DNA of 64,000 nt from Marthasterias glacialis (GCA_911728455.2 OU452234.1:3970501-4034500), one strand, 5' to 3'; shown: positions 12,901 through 21,404, numbered from the stretch's first letter. Program-made: numbers and translations. Notes: generated from the letters alone by a model not told the origin.

Positions 12901-12930
12901 CTTCTTTTTGTAGTTACTTGTGAGGTCCAT
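837..12930 (-). CDS. DLGAP5: DLGAP5/HURP-like mitotic spindle protein, 14 coding exons
   Basis: Rebuilt CDS, transcript order: 12930-12675, 11769-11528, 10465-10406, 9521-9431, 8860-8611, 7647-7514, 6233-6129, 5661-5501, 4555-4448, 3817-3628, 3173-2824, 2422-2236, 1644-1559, 929-837. Every junction is AG/GT and all phases join, giving 2,313 nt (770 aa; human HURP is about 846 aa). The GKAP/DLGAP homology region is at about residues 345-530: an SYFRNLL motif, then QRFKQFSGLVDNCEF and LTGFWEMIYFQ, then FEGGFFKVESPV. These align with the matching human HURP segments (YFRNIL, ERFKQFEGLVDDCEY, GFFRVESPV). The N-terminal 190 residues are Lys/Arg-rich, as in the microtubule-binding part of the family. 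HURP is known as a Ran-regulated, Aurora-A-phosphorylated kinetochore-fibre stabiliser; that role is by homology. Synaptic DLGAP1-4 are the alternative, but the basic N-terminus and GKAP spacing favour DLGAP5. Confidence 0.92.
1213..1345 (+). mobile_element. tRNA-derived SINE head, truncated (family A)
   Basis: A-box GTGGCCGAGCGGT at about 1222-1234 and B-box GGTTCGAGTCC at about 1282-1292, then CTTGACACTTGTGTCCTTAA and AGCAAGACACTTAA. The body of the full-length family is missing. Confidence 0.8.
1383..1500. mobile_element. Foldback MITE, GGGAGACTTTTGAGAC family, copy 1
   Basis: Nearly perfect palindrome of about 118 bp. Arms run from GGAGACTTTTGAGAC to TCTCAAAAGTCTCC with inner ACCGGT. Family members: 14145, 60857 (same palindromic subtype), 23952, 30457, 45571. 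Confidence 0.85.
1559..1644 (-). CDS. DLGAP5: DLGAP5 coding exon 13
   Basis: 86 nt between a strong acceptor (TTTGTTTGTGTCCAG) and GTAAGG. Encodes TRSRCKSGGLLAGLNSPRIF and on to ISQ. Phase fits both neighbours. Confidence 0.75.
1690..2066 (-). mobile_element. Full-length tRNA-derived SINE (family A)
   Basis: About 375 bp, minus strand. Head GTGTCGTGGCCGAATGGTTT with GGTTCGAATCC, then AGCAAGACACTTAACTATAA, GGTACATGGGTACC, GCAGCACAGGCTGTATACTC, CAGGGAGCTGAGATGG and a tail after TGGCCCAGTGACC. Same layout as the copy at 6990. Confidence 0.85.
2236..2422 (-). CDS. DLGAP5: DLGAP5 coding exon 12
   Basis: 187 nt after TGTCAACAG. Acidic tail with VVFAADTEPLIPLSNTP. A GTGAGT donor overlaps an in-frame TGT GAG TAA, so failure to splice here would end the protein two codons later; splicing to exon 13 restores the family-like C-terminus. 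Confidence 0.8.
2824..3173 (-). CDS. DLGAP5: DLGAP5 coding exon 11
   Basis: 350 nt, the longest coding exon, between TTCCCGTAG and GTAAAA. Encodes a Ser/Thr/Pro-rich tail with several TP sites (NTPRV, SYTPK, SATPA, MATPL, RTPRP), likely disordered and phosphorylated. No close counterpart in human HURP recalled, so it is identified by phase and position. Confidence 0.85.
3628..3817 (-). CDS. DLGAP5: DLGAP5 coding exon 10
   Basis: 190 nt after a CTCCTTTTAG acceptor. Encodes AARQRLVAIKAAMKSK and then VVFEGGFFKVESPVR, matching human AARNRLAAIKNAMRER and IVFDAGFFRVESPVK. Ends phase 1 at GTAAGG. This closes the conserved GKAP region. Confidence 0.93.
3988..4398 (+). mobile_element. Non-autonomous DNA transposon, GACCGATCCATTAAGCCC family, copy 1
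   Basis: About 410 bp. Left end TAGACCGATCCATTAAGCCC; right end GTTTAATGGATTGGTCCATT is its imperfect inverted copy. Internal landmarks shared with copies at 9952 and 62791: ATTGACCAATCACAGCCTTG, GTACAGTCGTGTAAAAGTGG and GCAAGAAAGTCACACCATGT. No ORF for a transposase. Confidence 0.8.
4448..4555 (-). CDS. DLGAP5: DLGAP5 coding exon 9
   Basis: 108 nt, phase 0 on both sides. Begins VEDIEGMFVSLDKLQANNW, matching human QIEDVIHKFNNLIKLEESGW, and ends with PKKVIK before GTATGT. Confidence 0.9.
4785..5167 (-). mobile_element. tRNA-derived SINE (family B)
   Basis: Minus-strand head GTGTCGTGGCCGAGCGGTCT and GGTTCAAATCC, then a different body: CCTTCAGATGGGATG, CAGACCACTTATCGTG, CCTCAGGCTTCCGAGCTACA and CATTACCAGAAATTGATAAA with an A/T-rich tail. 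Same body as 58872-59215 and 32175-32480. Confidence 0.82.
5501..5661 (-). CDS. DLGAP5: DLGAP5 coding exon 8, GKAP core
   Basis: 161 nt between TTTTCCTAG and GTAGCT. Encodes the most conserved part of the family: IGKAQLLIDQRFKQFSGLVD, then KETHPSDLTGFWEMIYFQ. This exon alone identifies the gene as a DLGAP member closest to DLGAP5. Confidence 0.95.
5786..5928. mobile_element. Imperfect CpG-rich inverted repeat
   Basis: GTTGACACCACGGCGGCTAT ... and its diverged inverted copy ending TGTTGGGGTGTGAAAC, arms about 42 bp. Rich in CG dinucleotides, in the intron between DLGAP5 exons 7 and 8. Confidence 0.5.
6129..6233 (-). CDS. DLGAP5: DLGAP5 coding exon 7, start of GKAP domain
   Basis: 105 nt between CACTTTCAG and GTAAGT. 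Encodes VSYFRNLLVKETAKLNNLCS and onward to EEATLTEE, matching human VPYFRNILQSETEKL. This is the N-terminal edge of the GKAP homology region. Confidence 0.92.
6990..7352 (+). mobile_element. Full-length tRNA-derived SINE (family A), copy 2
   Basis: Same order of landmarks as 1690-2066 in plus orientation: AAGCGGTTTAGTGCATCGGA, GGTTCGAATCC, GCAAGACACTTAACTATAAT, GCAGCACAGGCTGTATACTC, TGGCCCAGTGACC. Ends in a TATTAT tail. In the intron before DLGAP5 exon 7. Confidence 0.85.
7514..7647 (-). CDS. DLGAP5: DLGAP5 coding exon 6
   Basis: 134 nt behind a strong acceptor (TTTCTTAAACAG) and before a GTATGT donor. Encodes SSRRRKREPSPQPL and SLIRSPKKLMDKPPTPTKKH. The SP and TP dipeptides are candidate CDK sites (inference). 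Phase 2 in, phase 1 out. Confidence 0.85.
7680..7965 (-). mobile_element. tRNA-derived SINE (family F), decayed copy
   Basis: Shares GGGAGGCTAATCATCCTCAC, GCTGAATTGCGAAGGATGC, TGCTCGAGCTGCAGGCATTC and CAAGGGCGCCTT with 57335-57655. The tRNA-like head (right end) is damaged. Confidence 0.75.
8075..8250 (+). repeat. Interspersed repeat R1 (GGGCACCAAGGCA family)
   Basis: TTGAAAGGGCAAGGGCACCA, CTTCTTGATAAAGGGCAC, GAGGAAATTGTAAATTTCTA, TTTCAAGGGCACCAAGGCAA and an inverted GAGGCAATTGCCTTCGTTGCC end. Other copies: 12335, 32495, 39060, 46205, 49030, 49251, 57683. Confidence 0.8.
8611..8860 (-). CDS. DLGAP5: DLGAP5 coding exon 5
   Basis: 250 nt from a CACTTAG acceptor to a GTAAGA donor (phase 1 in, phase 2 out). 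Encodes SFAPANFDFHFQFEPMSP, which resembles the human HURP FAPKDFMFQPLDG region upstream of the GKAP domain. A second AG eight bases further in would break the frame. Confidence 0.87.
9431..9521 (-). CDS. DLGAP5: DLGAP5 coding exon 4
   Basis: 91 nt after a TTTATAG acceptor, ending phase 1 at a GTAAGC donor. Encodes a basic, Ser/Thr/Arg-rich low-complexity segment containing TRANSS and TRRTTRQSTRLAASK, similar in composition to the repeated TRS/TRA basic motifs of HURP. Confidence 0.8.
9952..10332 (+). mobile_element. Same DNA transposon family, copy 2
   Basis: About 380 bp, same orientation as the copy at 3988, inside the intron between DLGAP5 exons 3 and 4 and only about 75 bp from exon 3. 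Shares all internal landmarks; ends are more decayed. Confidence 0.78.
10406..10465 (-). CDS. DLGAP5: DLGAP5 coding exon 3 (20 codons)
   Basis: A 60-nt exon in phase 0 on both sides between a CGAAG acceptor and a GTATCT donor. Encodes VNPQPERRITRASSKTSASK. The RITR core matches the short basic RITRSKAK-like motif of human HURP. It is too small to stand out without the flanking exons and lies directly beside a MITE copy (9952-10332). Confidence 0.75.
11310..11480 (-). repeat. Interspersed repeat R2 (TTTCATAGAGCTGCTTAAGCA family)
   Basis: AACAATTTCATAGAGCTGCT, GCAAAATTAAGCAGGGAACC and TTTTGGCTGGTAACC. Other copies: 12270-12300 (fragment), 50160-50275, 57815-57905, 58008-58090. In the intron between DLGAP5 exons 2 and 3. 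Confidence 0.65.
11528..11769 (-). CDS. DLGAP5: DLGAP5 coding exon 2
   Basis: Begins at a run of CAG triplets, so NAGNAG-type alternative acceptors could add or drop Ala residues. Encodes an Ala/Pro stretch, then a charged helix (KWKKERELKRVLAKEKQKKK) followed by PMFKV, matching the human HURP segment that ends in GIFKVG. The donor is GTTGGT, weaker than the others in this gene. Confidence 0.85.
12335..12400 (+). repeat. R1 fragment
   Basis: GCTTCGTTCTTGAAAGGGCA and CACCAAGGCATTTTTC followed by AAGTATCAGGCCTGA. Middle of the unit deleted. Confidence 0.7.
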
Positions 12931-12946
12931 GTTTGATGATTGTAGT
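12675..12946 (-). CDS. DLGAP5: DLGAP5 coding exon 1 with start codon
   Basis: Acceptor AG at 12947-12948, 16 nt of 5'UTR, then ATG at 12930. Ends in phase 1 at a GTATGC donor. Encodes 85 residues starting MDLTSNYKKKG, rich in Lys/Arg. The acceptor just before the ATG implies a separate upstream 5'UTR exon. An in-frame upstream ATG exists in the preceding intron sequence but would read through the acceptor, so the ATG at 12930 is preferred. Confidence 0.88.
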
Positions 12947-13621
12947 CTGCGATGATAATGGACAAGAGAAGTATCGTAGAAAATTGTTTCAAACAAAATT
13001 GTTTAATTAGTCCAACTAAGATCTAGGGTCCTAAAATACAAAAATCTAGTTATAATAATATGGCTGCTCAATAAATGTGCACAAATCAATGCATCATGAT
13101 CTTGAATTAGGAACACATTTCCCACTCATTGTTTATCAACCGTTTCCCCCCCCCCAAAAAAAATATAAAACTGTCGTGGTCAACTTGTTGATTTTCAAAA
13201 GCATTCATCATCATATCATTATTCCAGTGTTCATTTTGAAAACATTTCACTGCTGAATTTTTTAATTTTTGTTTTTAGGGCCTACGGACCACTTGCACTC
13301 ACGGGAGCGACTGTGCCCCACTCACCATTTTGGGAGTCAATAGGTATATGTGTAAACACCGCGTCGCCTTAAATGCGCACTACACTGTATTAACCACACA
13401 GTGACAATTAGCTTCCAAAGTGGCGCATCCAAGATTGTTGTGATGATGACATTGGGTGTGATTTGGGTCAATATGGCAATAAAATAATCAACTTCTCTAC
13501 CGAAATTTAGGCCTATGTTGTAAATAAAAACAGACCCTAGGACCTTGACCTAGATTTACATGTATGGAAGAAAATAGAGGCTGGCTGGCTTCTTATATTA
13601 CTAGCTAGATCCAGTACTAAA

Positions 13622-13722
13622 TGGGGCGCTGTACTCCTTTTTTTTATATTTTGACATTATCGGTCAGACATGTACTTGTTCGACCGATAATGTAAAAATC
13701 TCAAAAAAGGAGTATGGCACCC
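13622..13722. mobile_element. Palindromic MITE, TACTCCTTTTTT ends
   Basis: About 100 bp: GGGCGCTGTACTCC ... GGAGTATGGCACCC with inner ACATTATCGGTC / GACCGATAATGT. Single copy seen in this window. Confidence 0.65.
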
Positions 13723-13966
13723 AAGTTACTCGGTCTATAGCCTACAACTGACTTTTGAAGTGGATGAAACCATGGCGGTAGAAAAAGAAAGTATGATGAA
13801 ACCTTACTTATGTAAGATGATGCATGACTGATTAACGTTTAGTGAGCACAGTTCAGATTGCGCTGCTCATTCTTTGCAAGACTTTGGGTTTTTAGCCTCG
13901 CTTTCACTTTTTCAGCATCCCAAGAATGAGAAGCTCAATCTGCAGATTAAGCAAATTTTCATGCTT

Positions 13967-14072
13967 GGCCCCTGGTAGCCCCACTAGTGTGGCAAGGATT
14001 TTTGACATCGGTTGATAAGGATTCAACCGATGTCAAAAATCCTTGCCACACTAGTGGGGCTAGGCCCCTGGG
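13967..14072. mobile_element. Near-perfect hairpin, CCCCACTAGTGTGG arms
   Basis: Two arms of about 40 bp (TAGCCCCACTAGTGTGGCAA onward to CATCGGTTG) separated by an 8- to 10-bp loop. Arms look identical over almost all their length, so the insertion is young or the hairpin is maintained. Confidence 0.75.
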
Positions 14073-14144
14073 TGAAAAATGGATCTGATTAAGCGACACT
14101 TTCCTGAAAATGTAAATTGAAATATTCCACCACATAAACAATTT

Positions 14145-14272
14145 AATGGGAGACTTTTGAGACGATAGCGCGTGTCCCACAGACCGGTCCTTTTCCATTG
14201 TTTTCATCGTTGAGAACAATGGAAAAGGACCGGTCTGTGGGACGCCCGCTATCGTCTCAAAAGTCTCCCATT
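14145..14272. mobile_element. Foldback MITE, same family, copy 2
   Basis: 128 bp. Ends AATGGGAGACTTTTGAGACG and its exact complement. Inner GACCGGTCCTTTTCCATTG also inverted. Predicted to form an almost uninterrupted hairpin. Confidence 0.88.
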
Positions 14273-14749
14273 TCCAGATCATGGGTATCAGTTTAAAAAG
14301 TATCACAAATGCCATGAATGACAACAGAAAAGATAAATCCTTTTTAACTATCGAACTATTTAGTATTTTACAGTTTAAAATAATATATTTTTGATGCACA
14401 GAAATGTCAGAATGTCAAGAGGGCTAATAAAATATGGCTATTTTCACACGGTGACAGAGAATTAGAATTATAGTAAAGTCATAAATATAAATCAGGAAAC
14501 TGTCATTTTGCCTGGCCAGACTCCTTCCTCCATGTATTTTTTTTAAATTTTAGTAGGGATCTGACACCATCCGAGTCGCCAGCCCATGGCCAGTCGGATG
14601 ACCGGTTGAGGGACCGAGGAAAATAGTGTTTCCACTCACTACACTCACACGCTACAGAAAGCTTATTCTACAGTTTTATCTAGCCTTTCTTCACGATTTT
14701 GTGGTTTGCATCTCCAAATATTTATCCTTTGTTTTTACTTTTTACTTAC

Positions 14750-14871
14750 TCAAAATTCACTAAACAACAGCAGCCGGAGGATCCAAACCAAAACACCTCT
14801 TCCTGTGATTGAAATTAAACGTCGTGTACAAATATTTAACCAATTTGATTGGATAACTGATCTGTGACGTA
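14750..14871 (-). promoter_or_regulatory. Probable DLGAP5 promoter and 5'UTR exon
   Basis: A good splice donor (GTAAGTAA) ends at 14749 on the minus strand, so a non-coding first exon ending at 14750 can join the 12946 acceptor. Upstream on the minus strand lie a CCAAT box (14852-14848) and a CRE-like TACGTCA (14871-14865), typical of cell-cycle gene promoters. The transcription start is not visible; it probably lies between about 14770 and 14840. Confidence 0.55.
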
Positions 14872-15376
14872 GTAGTCGCCCGAAAAAAATTAATGGTCTC
14901 TGCGTTTAGCGCCCTCTGTTGACTTGAGTTGAGTTTTTGGCGTGAAACGGGGGGGGGGGGGGGGCTTGTGTTGCGCACGTGAGGGGGCGTGATACAAAAG
15001 AGCTTACAGAAGCTAAGCTAGATTTATTCGATATAACTTTACATTAATAGCCTTGTTGCTTGTTGTAGTCCCATGTCATGCGATCGTTGTGCAGCTTCAC
15101 CGACCGTTTGGACAACATTTTGTTTCCACACCCTGACAAATTATTAGGATTTTTTTGTAGCAGCAGGACTTTCTACTAATATAGCGCCCTCTGTGGACAA
15201 TTAAATTGTGCATTTTGCCTTTCCTCCCCTTCAAAGTTGACCTTAAAAATGTTTTTGTTTTCGAAAAGTGGTACATTCATTCCCATTTCCTTACTCTGTC
15301 CTTCCTATCCTCTATTTCCTTACTTTATCAAACCGTCCACTTGTGCAATTATAAGTAATGTTATGCCACTGAGGGC

Positions 15377-15472
15377 GGGGGGGGGGGGGGGGGGGGAGGG
15401 TTCTGAGCGGGGGGGAGGGGGAAGGGTTCTGAGCGGGGGGAGGGGGAAGGGTTCTGAGCGGGGGAGGGGGGG
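15377..15472 (+). repeat. G-rich minisatellite with quadruplex potential
   Basis: A 20-G run followed by three units of about 29 bp, each AGGGTTCTGAGCGGGGG plus GGGGGA-type sequence. Several G4-capable runs on the plus strand. Confidence 0.85.
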
Positions 15473-17299
15473 ATATACCATGCCCGATAAGTGGCAGAGG
15501 GAGCCCCCACCCCCAAATGTTCCCATTCTCTAACACACTCTTTCTCTCTTGTACAGAAGCACCCCCCTAAAATCCTCAAAAGAATTCCAGAGATTTCCAG
15601 AACACAAAGAAGACACAATAGGAGGGGGGGTACACCCTGCCACATATCGAGCACCAAATGGGGGGGGGGGGCAGGGGACGACAAAACAAGGGCAATTTCT
15701 GTCTACAAAAAAAAAATTGCAATCGGGCATTGTCTTTCTCAAGGGTTGTTGATAAAAAATAAATATAAAATAAATAAATAAATTACCCGCTCAGTTTCCC
15801 TTATGGTTTATTGCTTGATATATAAAAAACAAAAAAGACACAGTGACAGCACGCTTCTCTCTTTTAACCGATAACTTATTTATTTTATTTATGACTTATA
15901 CCGAATGCAACAAACTATTGTCACCATGACCAATCCTTAACAATAGAGATATAGTGGCAAAGTCCAAATGTATAAATTTCATTATATTAATGTATAGGGG
16001 GCAATTAAACATACTTATATCATGGGGTACGTTACTGGAACAGAAATAAAGTTTCTTGATAATTTTTTAAAGACTTCTATAAAATATGATATAATACACT
16101 GTACAACTTTTAATCCTGAACCACTTAAATCGAGTTTTTTTTTTTTTTTTTTTTCTTTTAATTTAACCAACCACAGTAAGTGTTAGGTTTTTATTGACTA
16201 AGAAATTCCCCCCCCCAAAAATAGGTTGTTTGCTATGATTGGCCCACTGAATCCATCATGTTCATTTCAGACTGCAGTATTTTGGGTTTTTCACCTCTGG
16301 CAACTTTTTTTTTTAAAGCCAGTTATAAAATGAAAAATAGTACTTTTCTCATCAATAAAATAGCACATGCTTCTTAAAGTTTTTTGTTGACAAAGTTAAG
16401 TGAGTTTCACAGTTACAGTTAACACCAACAGCGCAGGTGCAATCTACGCTTTAACAAATACGCATGCATCCCTTCCTTGATCTCATTATTTCAACAATAA
16501 TAGACGTTAATTTTAGGTGAAAAACAACACGAACATTATTTCAATAATGTTCGTAACTATGGCAACACTGCTAACCAGATCTCTAACTGCGTTCACATTC
16601 AAACACAGTTTATACATTTCACTTTGCATTGATTTGTTGCTTAACAAGTAATCAATTCACATTTAATTCATTAACTGCATTTGTCTTGAATTAATAAAAG
16701 CTGCTCGATACTCGACTACGACTTAATGATTAATCAAAAAATATATCTTCTATTTTTCCCCTCTTATTTCTGATGCAAACAGTTATTGCATTTAACTATA
16801 TCAGTGCTAAAGAACGACTCTTAAGTTACAACGAAGTGAAAGACCGTTTAAAGCGAGAGATTTGGCCACAGGCAGTACCACCTCTAAACCACAAAGCCCA
16901 TTAGATATTAAGGACATGTTTTGATCCCAACACTTTTGCTCCCAACCCAGTACAAAAATTCAATTGAAAAAAAATTGATTTGAACTGCTGTCAAGAAAAT
17001 CATCTTTCTATTTATCTTGTTCAATTGTTTGTTATTGTTGTTGTGGCCAAACAAGAACCCTTGACCGAGATATTCATTTCCTCCCATTTTGTGTTCTGCT
17101 AGCATTATTAGATTAAACAAAATATAACAACTTTTTTTTAAAAAGGCACATTATCTTTAAAAACTAGTCAATTTTGAACCGAATCTAGTTTTTGAGAATA
17201 ATATCCTATTGCTGCTTTCCAGAGAAGCAGCTTAAGCGTCAATCTTTAAAATGACAAGAGAAACATCGCTAAGCAATATTCGCCTAGTATCTGAAATTA

Positions 17300-17590
17300 A
17301 ACAGTTGCATCCCCTTAAGGTGATCCCAGTCTGGCCGCTTCCCAGGTTATATCCATTTCAGCTATAATAATTTTATAGCTCTGTGGTTGTATCATCTGGC
17401 TACGTAGCAGTTTCAGGATGAATGGCTTCCGACTGCCACCCCCCCCCCCCCCCCCACACACACACACAAACAAAGATATTGACAAAATAGGGCCACCACC
17501 AACACCAATTCAGTCGGTAGCGTGCCGGAATGTTTCTGGGGGTCGCTGGTTCAAATCCCACTCCAGTCAATTTTTCTTGGTCCCCCCCTC
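17300..17590 (-). repeat. Interspersed repeat R5 with C-tract
   Basis: Shares TCCCCTTAAGGTGAT, GCTTCCCAGGTT, GGCTTCCGACTGCCAC..., CAAAGATATTGACAAAATAG with 61775-62005 (opposite orientation). Contains a 17-C run, a CA run and at 17505-17570 a tRNA-like GTCGGTAGCGTGCCGG / GGTTCAAATCCCACTCC. Confidence 0.68.
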
Positions 17591-18135
17591 AAGTTGAAGA
17601 AGATGAAAAAAACTGCATAAATATCATCTCCAACAGTCCTTGTCTGTAAACGTTTACCAAGCAATACATTCTTCTCATATCCTGTCTGGATTTTAGTGCT
17701 TACTGCTGTTCCGAAGAATTCAAAAAGTTACATACTTGATACAATATCAATAAGCTGGTGTGGTACCATAGACTGTTACATCAATACAGCACGGTGGCAA
17801 AGTTACTGTATTAGGCACAAACAGAGATCTTAAAATTATGACATTTACATTTAACTTTTTCCGGTATGCCCTGCATTAAATAAGAACAATATATTAATTT
17901 GGTAAAATTTATAAATAGGTATCTATAAAACACATAGTGTTTAGCCTGATTTATGATAAAACCAATATTCAATACATTATTGGAAAGTGTATCATCCAAT
18001 TCCAAGTTTTCCATTGAGGTTTTTCATTGGTCAAAGGACAATGTACAGCTTGAAACAGATAATGTGATTGGTCATTTTTTTTTTTTAATACTTTTGTATA
18101 CCCTGGTTTACCTTCTGTATTTGATGACTACAGTC

Positions 18136-18374
18136 ATTTAAAGGGGCTGTGTCGTCATGATCGCAGTCTGCCTGTTTCTGGGCCCGGAAACATGAACTCT
18201 CACCCAGTTACTGCACGCGCCCGCGTTGACCATCATATCACAAAGGGCGCTGTCTTTATTATTCTGTGATGTGACCGCTACTCGCGCACGTGTGCATGCA
18301 ATAACAGGTTGAGCGGTCATAAGTCAGTCTAGCCACAGACTCGCTGTGATCATGACGACACAGCCCCTTTAAAG
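18136..18374. mobile_element. piggyBac-like MITE with TTAA-type ends
   Basis: About 238 bp flanked by TTTAAA on both sides. Terminal inverted repeats of at least 24 bp: AAGGGGCTGTGTCGTCATGA and complement. The TTAA at both edges fits a piggyBac-type target duplication (inference from the ends only). Confidence 0.65.
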
Positions 18375-19325
18375 ACCAAGTTTTACCATATAATGTTTTG
18401 GTCAACCATTATAAAGTAAGGTGTATTAGTAACATCAACATTTACATGTTTGCATTTAATTTTTGTCAGAGTAAAATGCCTGTAATTAAACTGTTCCACA
18501 TTAAAATTGCATTACTCACTTATTTCACAAAAGAACCCCGAAAGCTAAGATTTGAAAACGAAAAAAAAACCAGTAAATAAAATTAAACGAAACATAAAAG
18601 AAAAACCACCCATAAAATACTTCTGCTAATGCCATGCACACTAGGGCATGAAATACTCGTAAACCATGCGAATTGTTTGTACATGTTCAGCTACAGATAA
18701 CGTGAGATAATGCTGGGTACCAACAATATATTTCATTTGCAGCTTTTAACAGACTATTACTAATTGTTGGCAATTTTTTTGTAATATTTAAAAAAAAAAA
18801 ATAATAAAATTGCCATCAGCGTCTCAAACTGAATTTTATAAATTAGTCAACTAAAGGAAAATGGCAAATACTTAAATCAAATTTTACTGTCAATTTGAAA
18901 ATGTTTATTTATTTTTTATTTTTTTAAATATGTAGGCATAGTTAAGGGTTTAAAATCCAACAGATTCCTTTCTTTCCTGCATGGATACATGAAGAATTTA
19001 AAAAATGACTGTTGATTGAATATTGAACACTTTGGTCTACAATTAAACATATATTTAGGCTGTATTGAGTTTTATGCATTTATAAAGGTTCTTAATCTAA
19101 AACAAAACTAGACTTTTTTCACTGAATTAAATTTTTTCTTGTCTGCTTGCTTGTCTGCAGTGACGGTAATCAACATTTTTGAAGTGTCTTTTGACCAGGA
19201 TTATTGCCACGGCCTTGAAAAGTATGTAGTGTGTAAAATAGACTAGCAGTTTGCTTTTCATTTAAACAAAAGAACTCGTCGTGTGCCTGGAAGAAGGTTG
19301 TTAGGCTGTAAGACCTTTTTCTGGG

Positions 19326-19351
19326 CACACACACACACACACACACACACA
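19326..19351 (+). repeat. (CA)n microsatellite
   Basis: About 13 uninterrupted CA units. Confidence 0.95.
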
Positions 19352-21299
19352 AAACTTTTTGCCCCAGCACAAGGCCACAAGCAATAAAATGGCTCTTTTG
19401 AAAAAAAAAAAGGGCATGACTGTCTCATAATTGTTGCTAGAATTACTCCTCAGACATGTTGTTCCATTCCCATACAGAATTTAACTTTCCTGCAATGACT
19501 TATAAATGGCAGAAAAATGACCACACTTTGACACTCATGAGTGTGAGACTGCAGTCTTCTTGAAACACAAGTTTGGACAGTTATTGCCTGTGACCTTTTG
19601 CCGGTCACACTTTTCTTATGACCTTCTGCACAAAGTGTTTAACAATGCATTGGTAGTTTTCACCAGCGGCGTAGTCATTTCCTTTAAAGATAATTTTTAA
19701 GTCAACAAGATTTATCTAACAATAGCTCTCAAAATATTATCAGGGCATCCCCTTTATCTATGGGTTGGCGGGTAAACCTGGAGCGAAACCGCAAACAACA
19801 CCCCTCGCATAATCAGCCGTAAAGAACAGCTGATCGCGGCGGACTTTGAAACGAATCCCCCGATTCTGCTGCAATGTCAAAATTATATTGCGGTTTCTTT
19901 GCATTTTGGGTTTGCAAAGATGCAGTCAGTCCTGCAATATTACAATGCAGGCCTGCGACTTTTTACGTTTCGTAGATTTGAAACAAAACCAGCTGATTAC
20001 GAAAAAAACCCTAAACCACAACGAAGCAAGCAAACAAACACCGAACAACTGGGAGTCCCAACCACTCGTAAGAAGTGACCTGTGTGTAGTGCTGAGGCAA
20101 AATGACTTTTTGTTTTGCAAATACACATTGTACATTACAAAATCTCATAATCATAAATATTATATATCTATTTTCCCAGTTAAATTAAACAAATAAATAC
20201 TAATTACTGAACAACATTAGATGAAAGTAAGCCCTCCAAAGTAAAACAAATTTAAGGAAAACTGGCCACATCTGAATTGGCGGCTTTTGCTTAAGACACG
20301 GCTGGATTGCCGCGACATCATCTGTTGAAGGAACACCCTTAGCCGTTGCCACCAATTTGGATACGGCTATATGTCAAACAATAGGCCTTTGCTATGGCTT
20401 TACAGTTAATGAGGGGGTAAAAAACTCCCTAATACTGATGCACTTATTAAATTGTCAACAGACAGCCAACAAGTTTTAATTTCATCGTGGCCACAGCTTA
20501 ATTGCCAGAAAATTAGCAGACTTTTGAACTTTATGCTATTGAATTTGAAAGACCTAACCACGCACTTCCCAGGCCGTTATCATTTTTTTCTAAAAATAGT
20601 TTTAAATGCAATGGTGAAATTTTGTTTAGGTGTCTGGACATACTCTTGCACAATTATCAATCAACAAATTCTTTTGACAATACAATGACACCCCAAAATA
20701 ATTAAATAACAAATGTAATCACACCTGCAAAGGACATTTTCTCAGGCATATTTGGCTCTTGGGGGGAAAAAAAGTAGGAAAATTGTACTGAGTAGAAGGG
20801 CTGACCTGTGTGTACATATCGTATAGGCTTTTTATGCTTTTTCAATAACAATTTTTGCTGATTTTTCTGCGAGCAAAAAACAAATCGGCAATCAGATTAA
20901 AGCGGAACAAATATCACGCCTGACTTTTCTGTAACCTTCAGTTACAAGTTACACACAGTTTACAGTGGAGGTAACAATTCCATACGCATGTAAAGAAGCA
21001 GATTTGAGATAATGTTTCTCGGAAAATGATTTGTGAAAATAATGTGCGAGTACACTTGCCTATTAAAGTTGTTGGTTTTTTGAGGGTTTTTTTTTACAGG
21101 AGGCAATTTTTACAAGCAACCATTCATACAAAATAAACTTTTTTGCAGTACAGCTCAAGAGTTTTTTTTTTTTTAAACAATGTCTTCTGATCTACTTCTG
21201 ACCCCCCAAAAAGGATGTGTAAACAAGGGAAAGGTCAAGTAGTAAACAACAATGGGTAAATGAGAGGGTACATTTGTATCAAATTGGGGGTGAACAAAG

Positions 21300-21378
21300 A
21301 AAAGAGCAGAGTATGAACTTGCGACCTCTGGGTTTACGTGCCAGTTGCTCTACCAACTGGGCTATCTAGCCCTATGTT
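21300..21378 (-). mobile_element. tRNA-like sequence, SINE head (family E)
   Basis: Minus strand: GATAGCCCAGTTGGTAGAGC (A-box) and GGTCGCAAGTTCATA (degenerate B-box). The tRNA fold is only partial, so I call it a SINE head and not a functional tRNA gene. The same head opens the repeat at 61290. Confidence 0.6.
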
Positions 21379-21404
21379 GGCGGACTGCCGATCTCCCAAC
21401 TGAA

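Noticed and set aside
15237-15781. Overlapping Gly- or Pro-rich frames on both strands
   Set aside because: Generated by the poly-G minisatellite and G tracts; no coding signal outside them.
21300-21378. Functional tRNA gene
   Set aside because: A-box and B-box are present but the fold is only partial, flanks match SINE copies and the same head recurs at 61300; treated as tRNA-derived SINE. The same reasoning applies to the tRNA-like heads at 1222, 56335, 17505 and 57580.
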